Positions 17,442 through 26,105 of a DNA stretch of 45,976 nucleotides are shown here, in pieces. The notes under the pieces are model-generated. The model searched no databases. It had not been told where the DNA came from and saw nothing but the letters and a program-made list of their open reading frames with translations. Made by a program: the position numbers and the translations under genes. This stretch comes from Planctomycetota bacterium (GTDB taxonomy: Bacteria > Planctomycetota > UBA1135 > GCA-002748355): contig JAGQQW010000016.1 in the NCBI GenBank assembly GCA_020426005.1, forward strand, positions 1 to 45,976. Direction: 5' to 3'. The stretch's first letter is position 1, and each line of letters starts with the position of its first letter.

Positions 17442-18760
17442 CACGTTCTCACGCCGAGAAGCGTGCCGCGCGACGCATCGGGCGCAACGGTCTTCGCCAA
17501 GCGGAACCCGGCGAACATCCATCGCTGGTGCGGGTAGTAGAAGTTTCGATACGAGCGCCGAAGGTGATCCTTGGGTGTCGCGAAACAACCACCGCGCAAG
17601 ACGAACTGGTTGACCATGAACTTGCCGTTGTATTCGCCGAGCAGACCTTCGAACGGCACGAAGCCGGGGTAGGCAGCGTAGGGACTCGACGTCCATTCCC
17701 AGACGTCTCCGAACCACGAAGGTCCGGAAGGCAACGGATGCAGGAAACCGGACTCGAACAGGTTGCCGTCGACGGGCGCGTTGCGCGACGCACACTCCCA
17801 CTCGAACTCGGTCGGTAGCCGACAACCGGCCCAACGCGCGTACGCATCGGCCTCGTAGTAGCTCACGTGACACACGGGCTCGTCGTCGTCGAGAACGCGC
17901 ACGCCCGCGAGCGACATCGCTCGTACGGGCGTGCCGGTGGTCCGCCAGTACTCGGGTGCTCGCCAACCGTTGCGTTGTGCGAAGTCCCAACCATCCGCAA
18001 GCCAGAACTCGGGTCGCTCGTACCCGCCATCCTCGACGAACGCACGAAAGTCGCCGACGCTGACCGGACGATCCGCGATCTCGAACGCCTCGACTCGCGC
18101 CACGTGCCGCGGCCGCTCGTTGTCGTACGCGAAGCCGTTCGTGTCGGCGCCAATCTCGTGAAAGTCGCCATCGAAGGCGAGGAAGCGACTCTGCTCGGAT
18201 CCCCGCTCGTGTCGCGAGGCAGACAACTCGCTCGTCGAACTTCGTCGATACACAGGATCGAACGGACTGTGCGAGAGGACGTGCAGCACGTCCATCAGGA
18301 GGAGTTCCTGATGCTGCTCCTCGTGCGACATCCCGATTTCGAGGAGCGCGGCGACTTCGCTCAGAATCGCTTCGTCGGCGTTCTCGATCCACTTCTGCAT
18401 CGAGAGGTCGACCGCTTCTCGATACGCGATCACGTCTCTTACAGTCGGACGCGAAACGAGACCTCGCTTGTCTCTCGGATAGGGCGCACCGAGCGCTTGG
18501 TAGTACGAGTTGAAGAGTTCGGGATACGCCGGATCGACGGGCTCATAGCCCTCGACGAAGCGAGCGAGCACGACCGTCTCGAAGAACCACGTGACATGCG
18601 CGAGGTGCCATTTGGTCGGGCTCACGTCGGGCATCGTCTGCACGACCATGTCTTCGATCTCGAGAGGTTCGCACAGGTCCATGGTTCGCCTGCGCACGCG
18701 TGCGCAGTCTTCGAGCAGTCGCCCACGCGAAACCTGCGCCCCGGTCGGTAATGTCGTCAT
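17441..18760 (-). CDS. egtB: EgtB-like iron-dependent sulfoxide synthase
   Basis: A 439-residue protein, the usual EgtB length. The N-terminal DinB-like domain carries the three-His iron site: H55 (WHLAH) and H146/H150 (SHEEQHQE). The C-terminal SUMF1/FGE-type domain (about 190-425) has RPVSVGDFRAFVEDGGY, LPTEFEWECASR, WEWTSSPYAAYPGF and LRGGCFATPKDHLRRSYRNF. EgtB oxidatively joins hercynine to cysteine or gamma-glutamylcysteine in ergothioneine synthesis. The methyltransferase EgtD, which normally sits beside EgtB, is not in the window; instead the partner is the ATP-grasp ligase at 16560. The start ATG at 18760 fits family length. The frame is open further upstream, but that part is antisense of the PhnD-like gene. 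Confidence 0.9.
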   Translation of the reverse strand: MTTLPTGAQVSRGRLLEDCARVRRRTMDLCEPLEIEDMVVQTMPDVSPTKWHLAHVTWFFETVVLARFVEGYEPVDPAYPELFNSYYQALGAPYPRDKRGLVSRPTVRDVIAYREAVDLSMQKWIENADEAILSEVAALLEIGMSHEEQHQELLLMDVLHVLSHSPFDPVYRRSSTSELSASRHERGSEQSRFLAFDGDFHEIGADTNGFAYDNERPRHVARVEAFEIADRPVSVGDFRAFVEDGGYERPEFWLADGWDFAQRNGWRAPEYWRTTGTPVRAMSLAGVRVLDDDEPVCHVSYYEADAYARWAGCRLPTEFEWECASRNAPVDGNLFESGFLHPLPSGPSWFGDVWEWTSSPYAAYPGFVPFEGLLGEYNGKFMVNQFVLRGGCFATPKDHLRRSYRNFYYPHQRWMFAGFRLAKTVAPDASRGTLLGVRT

Positions 18761-18804
18761 GATTCGGTTCTTTGCGAGTCGTTCGAAGCGTGGCTGCGTG
18801 GTGA

Positions 18805-19644
18805 TCACGAGCCCTGCTCGGGCAAGGCGTTCGAGTCCGTGGATGGAAGGCTGCCGAGGCGGGCCAAGGCGCAGCGTTCCGCCTCGTAGTCCGACTCCGC
18901 GACGTCCGCGAAGCCCCGCACGCCGAATGTCGCGAATTGATCCCGCGTGCCGGGATCCGCGCACAGCGTGTCGAGCGCATCGGCGATCTCGGCCGCGGTC
19001 GGTAGGTCGGGTGCTCGCCGCACGATGATCGGTTGGATCGGGAATGGCCCGAAGGACACGATGCGTCGTAGGCGCGTGCCCCAAACAGGATCCGCACGAC
19101 AGGCGAGAGCGAGGACATTGGAGTCGATCGCTGCACAGTCGATCGCCCCGGTGCGAATTGCTTCGAGCGACGCGGCATGGGATCCGGTGCACACGTCTCG
19201 ACCGAACAGCCCGTCGAGTCGGCACTCCTGGAGGTGCTGTTTCGTCGCGAAGTACCCGGACAACGAACACTCGTCGTTGTACCCCCACACCGCACCACGC
19301 AGATCTTCGAGCGCATGCGCAGCGCTCTCTGCGCGCACGACGAGCTCGGAGAAGTAGCGCGGACGACCATCGATCCTCGAGTCGTCGAATACGAACCCCC
19401 GAGGAACGAGGTCGACGGACGGTTGCACGGCCGAACTCAGGTAGAGATACGACGGCGCACACACGAAGCCGAGATCCATCGAAGCACTTCGGAACGGATC
19501 GTCGTGCTCGTGCATCGGACCCGAAGACTGCGTCAGGGACGTCAGGCTCCACCCACGATCCAGCGTGCGCGCGAGTTCTTCGGTGACGAGTTCGAAGAGA
19601 CGCTTCGGAAGGCCCGGCGCCAAGTACGTCACCGCTCGCAGCAC
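18805..19644 (-). CDS. PhnD/SsuA/transferrin-like substrate-binding domain protein, no signal peptide
   Basis: About 279 residues with the fold pattern of phosphonate-type (PhnD) binding proteins: VTYLAPGLPKRLFELV, MDLGFVCAPSYLYL, LRGAVWGYNDECSLSGYFATK, GSHAASLEAIRTGAIDCAAIDSNVLAL, and a C-terminal PIIVRRAPDLPTAAEIADALD. It lacks an export signal, so it may be cytoplasmic; such domains can also be biosynthetic enzymes or sensors. The start is uncertain: GTG at 19644 is used, while GTG at 19632 and TTG at 19695 are in frame. It lies 44 bases upstream of the EgtB-like gene on the same strand and may supply or bind a substrate for it. Confidence 0.75.
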   Translation of the reverse strand: MLRAVTYLAPGLPKRLFELVTEELARTLDRGWSLTSLTQSSGPMHEHDDPFRSASMDLGFVCAPSYLYLSSAVQPSVDLVPRGFVFDDSRIDGRPRYFSELVVRAESAAHALEDLRGAVWGYNDECSLSGYFATKQHLQECRLDGLFGRDVCTGSHAASLEAIRTGAIDCAAIDSNVLALACRADPVWGTRLRRIVSFGPFPIQPIIVRRAPDLPTAAEIADALDTLCADPGTRDQFATFGVRGFADVAESDYEAERCALARLGSLPSTDSNALPEQGS

Positions 19645-19746
19645 GGTCTCATGCGCATGGTGCGGCGAGTGGTCGGTAGCGGATCGGCGGGGCAAAGCGT
19701 CGGCGGCGCGGCGGCGGCAGCAAAGGCTATATCGTAGCCTCGCGCA

Positions 19747-20415
19747 TCACGGGGTCACGAGGGTTCCGTGCGCCGGAAGCTGCGAGTCGGTTCCCTTCGC
19801 CGCAAGGGCGGCCTCGTACATCCGCAGACGGCGCCGATAGTCATCACGGTCTTCGCTCGCGATCGCGCGCTGCTGGAGGGATACGGCTTCCTCGACCTGG
19901 CCGTCGAAGAACTTCGCCATCGCGAGGACGTCGCACGCGCGCGCCGAGGGTTCTTCGTCGTCCTGCACCGCGTGCTCGGCCAAACGGAGCGCCGCGCGAT
20001 CGAACTCGCGCATCGTCTCGCGACTCGTCATCAGCGACCACGCCTGCTCGAGCACCTGTCGGTCGTTGCGTCCGTGACGCTCGATCCACGAGGCGAGCGA
20101 ACGCGTCGCGCGCTCCTCGTGCCCGTTCTTGTCGCACCATTGGAAGTAGACGAGCGAGTTCCGAGCCGGCGTGCAGTTATGCCGGCGCTCTCGCGTGTCC
20201 TGCGCCTCGAGCATGTCGAGGCTCTCGTTCAGTTGGCGACGGATCTCGACGTTCTCCCCCTCCTGGACTGCAAGCGCGGCTTGCAGGCGTTCGATCTCGC
20301 GCTGCTGCTCACAGCGAAGCTGTCCTTGGTCGCTCGATTCGCTCCACCGGATGGCTCCGAGGGACAGGGTCGCGGCGACGAGAACGGAACCGATGATGAC
20401 GATCTTTCCTGACAT
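19747..20415 (-). CDS. Membrane-anchored coiled-coil/TPR-like protein
   Basis: A 222-residue protein: an N-terminal transmembrane or signal-anchor segment (residues 4-21, KIVIIGSVLVAATLSLGA), a charged coiled coil (about 32-75, CEQQREIERLQAALAV) and a C-terminal alpha-helical region compatible with TPR repeats (about 90-205). ATG at 20415 is well supported by GGAGG nine bases upstream. No family is recognised. It sits between the Kelch protein gene (73 bases) and the PhnD-like gene (102 bases) on the same strand. Confidence 0.75.
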   Translation of the reverse strand: MSGKIVIIGSVLVAATLSLGAIRWSESSDQGQLRCEQQREIERLQAALAVQEGENVEIRRQLNESLDMLEAQDTRERRHNCTPARNSLVYFQWCDKNGHEERATRSLASWIERHGRNDRQVLEQAWSLMTSRETMREFDRAALRLAEHAVQDDEEPSARACDVLAMAKFFDGQVEEAVSLQQRAIASEDRDDYRRRLRMYEAALAAKGTDSQLPAHGTLVTP

Positions 20416-20488
20416 TGCTTCCTCCGCGGCGCAGTGTGCCAGATCGTCGCAGCCCTGTCGCGTCCGCGAATCGGGAAGTACGCCTCTG

Positions 20489-22681
20489 TCAGCGTCCGAT
20501 GCCGACGTCCACTGCCGAGCTGAAGGCGAGGCCGATCCCCGACGCGCCCGCGAGATCCAGGACGAAGGACTGGATCCACGCGTGTTGGCCGAGCAATGCA
20601 GCGCTTCGCGGGACCGTAACGTTCGCACGCACGAAGCCGTCGGCATTCGTGGCCGCCGGCAGGAACGCGATCGAACCCGCGAGTCGCAAGCGACAGCCGC
20701 CAACGGCGATGTCCTGGGACGCCGTCGCGATCCCGAGGACGAGCGGAGCCATCGCACGCCCACGCACGAGTTCGACGCGCAACGGACTCCCGAGCGTCGC
20801 CGCGGTTGCGCCGAGCGCGGGGACACCGCCCGAGCCGCTACATCCGGTTCCGACTTCGACCGTGCGCGCCTCATGCGCTGGACCGAAGAACCACGTATCG
20901 ATCTCGCGCACGACCAGTCGACTCGACACGAGGAGTGCCTGCCCGTGATCCACGAGGGATTCGAGCAGCGCTTCGCCACTCGGCGGGCTGACCCGTGGAG
21001 TGCGCCCAATCCAATCGGTCCCGCTCCACTCCCATGTGTCCGACAGCGGGCCATCACCACCGAACAGCAAGAGCCTCCCGGAAACGCCGCGCGTCATCGC
21101 ATGATTGCTACGCGGGGTGGGGCTGCGCGTCGGGGCGAGCTGCGTCCAGTCCTTGCCATCCCAACTCCACGTATCGCCGAAGTCCTTCGTCGCGCCGTCC
21201 GTGCCTCCGAAGAGGATCGCGCGCTTCGACACCTCATCGAAGGCGATGCCGTGCGCGAAGCGCGCAGGAGGACGATGCGCCGGGAGTTCGTGCGTCCAGG
21301 TTCCGCTGTTGTGGTCCCAAGTCCATGTATCCGACAGCAAGCCGTTCTTGTCCCGTCCACCGAACAGGACGAACCGCTGACCACTCGCGTCGCTCGCCGA
21401 CATCGCATGCTCGCTCCGGGCAGGCGGAAGCACGCTCGGCACGAGGGGAAACCACGATTGCGCGAGTGGACTGAACGCCCACATGTCGTTCCAGTACGCG
21501 TTGCCGTTCTCACCACCGAACAGCACGACGTTCCACCCGAACCCGACCATCGAGTGACCTCGGCGCGCACTGGGCGAAAGGGAGGTGAGCGCACGGTACC
21601 AGCGATGCTCACCCCAAACCCAGGTGTCTGCGAGCAACCGGCCGAACACGTCGGCACCGCCGAACAGCACGACGGACTGCGGGATCGAGCACACGGCCAT
21701 GGCCGCCCCGTTGCGCGGTGGCGGAACCGTCCCCTCGTCCAGGAGGCGCCATCGCGAACTCCGAAACTCCCACAGATCGGAAGTCTCGCGAAACGCGGAG
21801 AAATCCGCCCCACCGAACAGCACCGCGCGCTGGCGCGTTTCGTCGTAGGCGAGCGACGCGCCGCGACGCATCGACGGCTTCACACCGGCCGGGCTCAGTT
21901 CCGTCCAGTTCGCGCCATCCCACGTGAACGTGCGCATGCTACTCGGAGAAACCAAGAGGCAGACACCGAGCGAACGATCGAACACCATCGACATGTCGCT
22001 CAGCAGCGGCAACGACATACTGCGTTTCGACCAACTCGTGCCGTCCCATTCGTGGGTTTCGGGCCCGACTTGCAGCACCGTTCGCCCGCGACGGGCGTCG
22101 TAGGCCATCGCGTGCGTCGCACTCGCGGGTGGCCCGGTCACCATGCGTTGCACCCAAGTCGTACCGTCCCATTCCCACGTGTCGCCCAGCAGACCGGTTG
22201 GACCGGCACCGCCGTACAGCACGCAGACACCGCGCGCTTCGTCGTAGACCATGCCCGCATGACTACGAGCAGACGGGCGCGCCGAGGGATTCTTCGTCAC
22301 CCATTGCACGCCGTCCCATTCGCTCGTCACATCGGAAGGTACCGGGCTTCCATCCGTGCCGCCGAAGCGCACGACGACGTTGCGCCGCGCGTCATACGTG
22401 CTGGCTGCTGCCTCCAACGCATAGGTCGTCGACCGCATCGCCCACCGTGTCCCATCGTGCTCCCAGTGATCGCCCAGGACGGCACCACCCGTGCGCCCGC
22501 CGACGAGGACGAGGCAATCCCGAGTGCGGTCGTAACTCAGCGACGCGCCCGAACGCGGGGCCAACTCCTGGATGAGCCCCCAGTCGTCCACGATCTGCAT
22601 CGCCGGAAGCGCGGACGAGGGCAAGAAAACACAAGCGATCGCTAGGGCATGGGGAAAACGCACGACATGACGATAGCGCAC
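20489..22681 (-). CDS. Secreted Kelch-repeat protein with shared C-terminal domain
   Basis: About 730 residues. A signal-like N-terminus (to about residue 27) is followed by roughly ten Kelch-type repeats of 50-55 residues carrying YDxxRxxxVLFGG and DTWxWDGxxW (e.g. DEARGVCVLYGGAG, LGDTWEWDGTTWVQ). They would form one or two beta-propellers. The last 130 residues (from RTVEVGTGCSGSGG) contain an LVLGIA strand, a two-cysteine loop and VTVPRSAALLGQHAWIQSF. This is the same layout as the C-terminal domain of the 4444-5664 and 31889-33265 products. The start is GTG at 22681; no in-frame ATG precedes the hydrophobic segment. It is divergent from the LysR-type gene 48 bases away, which may regulate it. 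Confidence 0.85.
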   Translation of the reverse strand: MRYRHVVRFPHALAIACVFLPSSALPAMQIVDDWGLIQELAPRSGASLSYDRTRDCLVLVGGRTGGAVLGDHWEHDGTRWAMRSTTYALEAAASTYDARRNVVVRFGGTDGSPVPSDVTSEWDGVQWVTKNPSARPSARSHAGMVYDEARGVCVLYGGAGPTGLLGDTWEWDGTTWVQRMVTGPPASATHAMAYDARRGRTVLQVGPETHEWDGTSWSKRSMSLPLLSDMSMVFDRSLGVCLLVSPSSMRTFTWDGANWTELSPAGVKPSMRRGASLAYDETRQRAVLFGGADFSAFRETSDLWEFRSSRWRLLDEGTVPPPRNGAAMAVCSIPQSVVLFGGADVFGRLLADTWVWGEHRWYRALTSLSPSARRGHSMVGFGWNVVLFGGENGNAYWNDMWAFSPLAQSWFPLVPSVLPPARSEHAMSASDASGQRFVLFGGRDKNGLLSDTWTWDHNSGTWTHELPAHRPPARFAHGIAFDEVSKRAILFGGTDGATKDFGDTWSWDGKDWTQLAPTRSPTPRSNHAMTRGVSGRLLLFGGDGPLSDTWEWSGTDWIGRTPRVSPPSGEALLESLVDHGQALLVSSRLVVREIDTWFFGPAHEARTVEVGTGCSGSGGVPALGATAATLGSPLRVELVRGRAMAPLVLGIATASQDIAVGGCRLRLAGSIAFLPAATNADGFVRANVTVPRSAALLGQHAWIQSFVLDLAGASGIGLAFSSAVDVGIGR

Positions 22682-22729
22682 GATCTCCCGTGCTGAGCCA
22701 AGGACGGAATCACGTCATGATGTGGGGCA

Positions 22730-23635
22730 ATGGATCGTCTCGCGGATCTCGCCGAATTCTGGAATCAGCTCCCGGCCTTTCGGGCCGTTGCCGAGACCGA
22801 GCACCTCAAGGACGCGGCTCGAAAGCTCGGTGTCGGCGCGCCGGCGCTATCGCGATCGGTACGCCTTCTCGAAGAACGACTGGGGACGCAGCTCTTCGTG
22901 CGCGAAGGGCGAGGGCTCCGACTCAACGAAGCCGGGCGCAGGCTTCTCGAGTCGGCGCGCATCGCGATGAATCACCTCGACGAGGCACAACTCGCGCTCC
23001 GTGGCGAGACGCTGTCCGGCCCCGTCCACATCGCGAGCTCGGGAGTCGTGACGACGAGCTATCTGCTCCCTGCGATCATCGAGCTGCGTGCGGACCACGC
23101 TGGACTCGTTCCCGTACTGAGCGGACCACCGCCACACGATGTCGTGTTGCGGTTGCAACGCGGACTACTCGACGTCGCCTTCACGAGTGACGTGATCGAC
23201 GCGCCCGGACTCGTGCGCGAACACCTCGGTACCGAGACCAGCGGCCTGTATTGCGGAACGGGCCATCCTCTCCACGGTCGCACCGACATCACGATCGACG
23301 AGGCTTGCGAACACGACTTCGTCGGCCCACCGCAGGCGAGCGGACGTGCGAGTGAAGGCTGGCCGAGGGACAAACCGCGGCGACTCGGGGCAATCGTCGA
23401 TCAGATGCGGATCGGTCTCGAGTTCTGTGCGAGTGGGCACTTCCTCGCGGTTCTGCCCGATGCACTCGCGCGCAGCTACGGCCGCGACCTTTGGCGCCTA
23501 CCGGTCGATCTGGACTCACGGGTCGATCTCTTTGCGCTGCTCCGCGAATCGACGGGAACCCGTGGTCGCGCCGAGGTCGTCGTCGACGCGGTGCGCCGGA
23601 AGATCGAGAGCAGCGACGTCACCGAAACTCGGTGA
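22730..23635 (+). CDS. LysR-family transcriptional regulator
   Basis: A 301-residue regulator. The N-terminal winged helix-turn-helix (residues 8-70) reads WNQLPAFRAVAETEHLKDAARKLGVGAPALSRSVRLLEERLGTQLFVR, and the effector-binding domain runs from about residue 95 to 290 (SGPVHIASSGVVTTSYLLPAIIELR, GLLDVAFTSD). LysR proteins normally bind their own divergent promoter; here that is the 48-base gap shared with the Kelch gene. The 3' end overlaps the convergent gene at 23619 by 17 bases. The effector is unknown. Confidence 0.93.
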   Translation: MDRLADLAEFWNQLPAFRAVAETEHLKDAARKLGVGAPALSRSVRLLEERLGTQLFVREGRGLRLNEAGRRLLESARIAMNHLDEAQLALRGETLSGPVHIASSGVVTTSYLLPAIIELRADHAGLVPVLSGPPPHDVVLRLQRGLLDVAFTSDVIDAPGLVREHLGTETSGLYCGTGHPLHGRTDITIDEACEHDFVGPPQASGRASEGWPRDKPRRLGAIVDQMRIGLEFCASGHFLAVLPDALARSYGRDLWRLPVDLDSRVDLFALLRESTGTRGRAEVVVDAVRRKIESSDVTETR

Positions 23636-24602
23636 CGATCATCGTGTGCCGTTCGACATAGCCGCGTTCGGTGCCGTTTCGATACCCGTTTGCTTGCACG
23701 AGCCACGCATCGAGCGGACCCTCGCGCGTCTCGAGTGCGATCCCCGGCGACCACGTCGTCGGGAAGAACTGCATGCACTGCACACGGATGTTGGAGAACG
23801 GAACGAACGGAAACTCGATCGTGATGCTACCCGTCGCGCGTGTGACACCGGCGACGACGAAGAGCGGATTCACCCAGAGCATCGGTCCCGCGAGCGGATC
23901 GGCGCCGAGGATCCACATTGCCGGCACCTGAGGCTGGCCGCCGAAGACGTGCACGCCGACCAGATCGCCGACGGTCGGAGCGAGATGCAGGGTCCCCTGT
24001 CCGTAGTAGTGCGGGATGACGAGCCCGTGCTCCCGACGAACGGCATCGAGTGCATACGGAGTCCAGTCGTTCCACTTCGGATGATCGACGAGGAAGTCGA
24101 TCATCAGCCCTTCCGTCGTCGTCACGTACGGCGTATCGAGCTTGAACCGCACGAGGAAGGGCTGCGTCGCGCTGCGAACCCACGGCAGATCGGGCAGCAC
24201 GAGTTGCTTGCGCGCGAAGACCGTCACGAGTTCGGGCGACTTGGGGAAGAGGCCCGTGTTCTGCGACTCGATATCGAGTGGCGCGAACGCGACGCGGAAG
24301 TCGTGCGCGTTCTCGCCGTGCCACCACGAATACGGAATCGTCGCCTCGGGCAGGTACTGCCCATCGCGTCGCCACGCGAACTCGTGGATCGTCGTGTTCG
24401 CAGGAACGTACGATCCGGTGTAGGCCTGGACGAAACGCACCTTGTCGAAACCGACGTGGGTCGAAATCGCGTTTCCTTCGGCCTGCCGCGCTTCGGGCGG
24501 CACGACGTGCACGGTGGACGTCCGCTGTGCTCTCGATACGCCGCCCAGCATTGGCACGACGACACCGAGGCAGACGACGACATGGACGATCGCGTCCCGC
24601 AT
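23619..24602 (-). CDS. Secreted protein of unknown function
   Basis: A 327-residue exported protein with a signal peptide ending near SRAQ (about residue 25). The body is beta-rich with many aromatic residues (TIHEFAWRRDGQYLPEATIPYSWWHGENAHDFRVAF). A C-terminal part from GDLVGVHVFGG may be a divergent relative of the C-terminal domain found in the other secreted proteins here. ATG at 24602 follows GGAGGGAAG by a suitable distance; GTG at 24608 is also possible. It is convergent with, and overlaps, the LysR gene. No known family is recognised. Confidence 0.7.
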   Translation of the reverse strand: MRDAIVHVVVCLGVVVPMLGGVSRAQRTSTVHVVPPEARQAEGNAISTHVGFDKVRFVQAYTGSYVPANTTIHEFAWRRDGQYLPEATIPYSWWHGENAHDFRVAFAPLDIESQNTGLFPKSPELVTVFARKQLVLPDLPWVRSATQPFLVRFKLDTPYVTTTEGLMIDFLVDHPKWNDWTPYALDAVRREHGLVIPHYYGQGTLHLAPTVGDLVGVHVFGGQPQVPAMWILGADPLAGPMLWVNPLFVVAGVTRATGSITIEFPFVPFSNIRVQCMQFFPTTWSPGIALETREGPLDAWLVQANGYRNGTERGYVERHTMIVTEFR

Positions 24603-24666
24603 GACCACTTCCCTCCGAGGCCCTGAGAATGCCTGTCCTACGCCACGTCGCTTCGATCTGGCCGTG

Positions 24667-26105
24667 CTATTTCGTCGACTTCATACTTTTGTGGGTACGC
24701 TCGAAGAGAACGACTTCGCTCCCATCGCGTAGGGACCCGATTCGCGGAAGTTCGACCCAGTCCTCGGATGCGGACAGCGCCTCGAAGAACGGTTCGCCGA
24801 GCTGGGTCTTCCAGAGTGACGAAGGGTTCGCCTGTGGAGGTCGACACACGAGGAAAAACTCCACGAGTCGTGGCTCGTCGAGGCGCGAGAGTGCATCGGC
24901 GAGCTCGATCTTCGGGGCGAGATAGCCGACTTGTTCCAGTTCGTGGCTCCATCCGCGCTCGAGCATGCGCAGACGCAGGTTGTCGATGTTGAACGACGCA
25001 TGATCTCCCGCCAACGCGACTCGGCGCGACTCGACTCCGATGGCGTCGAGCGCAGCATCGCGTAGATCGGGATCGACCCTTGGTGGATGCACCGGACCAG
25101 GGTCCTCGAAGTGCCACGGAAGCGCGAGCAGCGTTCGCTCGGCAGAACTCGCGTGCGTGTTCACGAGCAACCACGAACCGAAGACGACGAGCATCACGAA
25201 TCCGAGCACGTCTCGAAGCGAGTCGCGACGCACGGCCCATGCCGCCAGAAGCCCGAGCAGGAGAACTGCGGCGATCATCGCACCGATCGCGAATCGCACG
25301 TCGGTCACGGGAAAGAAATAGCAACCGGCGAAGTTCACCGAGACCGCGAACGCGAGCATCGTTCCTTGCGCGACCGGTGATCGTTCGGTGCGCGATTCGC
25401 TCGCCATCAATGTGGACGTGCGATCGTCCGCTCTTGCTCCACGACGCGTGCGATCCACGATTGCGAGCACCGAGATCGCACCGATGACGAAGAGCCAGAG
25501 CCAGGAGAACGACGCGAACAACGAGTGCACGTAGCTCTCGAAGTACGCCACATCGAAGCGTGAAGCAGATCCCCCGTACTGATCGCCGACCCACGTCGAC
25601 TGATCGCGCAAGTGCCGCCACATGTGCTTCAGGCTCCGGTGGCACACCGCGCCCACAACCAGAATGCAGGCCAGCGAACCGAGCAGCACACGCACGAGCA
25701 AGGCACGGAAGGTCGTCGATCCAGATCGCAAAAGAACGGCCTCGTGCGCGAAGGTCCCAAGCACGATTGGAAACGAGATCAGGACGAAGCTGAGCTTCGC
25801 ACACAATCCGAAACCGACGAGGACACCGAGCACTGAGCTCGTCGATCGTGTGTCCCCAGTGAGGAGAGCGGGGCTTTGAAGCTCGACGTTCCGAAGTAGG
25901 CAGCGATCGCCTCGAACGGGCCGCCGCCGGACCATGCATGCGCCACACGCGTCGGGAGCGCCATGAGGTATGCCTCGTCCCACGGTAGCGGCGCGGTCGT
26001 GAGGAACGCATGGCTGACGATCGACAGTGTCCAACAACACGCGCACGCAACGAGGAGCACGACGACGAGGATCTTCAGACCGCGAACGTTCACATCCAAC
26101 CTCAC
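24667..26105 (-). pseudogene. Membrane glycosyltransferase (GT39/ArnT-like) with internal deletion and frameshift
   Basis: Two reading frames together resemble a GT-C membrane glycosyltransferase. The first 80 codons give TM1 (LKILVVVLLVACACCW), the catalytic-loop motif PLPWDEAYLMALPTRVAHA and AYFGTSSFKAPL. The frame then changes near 25860, and the second frame continues with LGVLVGFGLCAKLSFVLISFP, further transmembrane segments and a C-terminal soluble domain ending at 24667. Normally about 100 residues with three or four membrane helices separate these parts, so a deletion that also shifted frame is likely. The GTG start overlaps the CobW stop (GTGA), so the gene was once the last of that operon. 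A sequencing error alone would not restore the missing helices. Confidence 0.6.

Noticed and set aside
18761..19552. Upstream extension of the EgtB-like frame by 264 codons
   Set aside because: The added residues are Arg/Ser-rich antisense-type sequence overlapping the PhnD-like gene; family length fits a start at 18760.
20171..22645. 824-codon plus-strand open frame opposite the Kelch gene
   Set aside because: The translation is low-complexity and His/Arg-rich; the minus-strand frame has clear Kelch repeats and a signal peptide.
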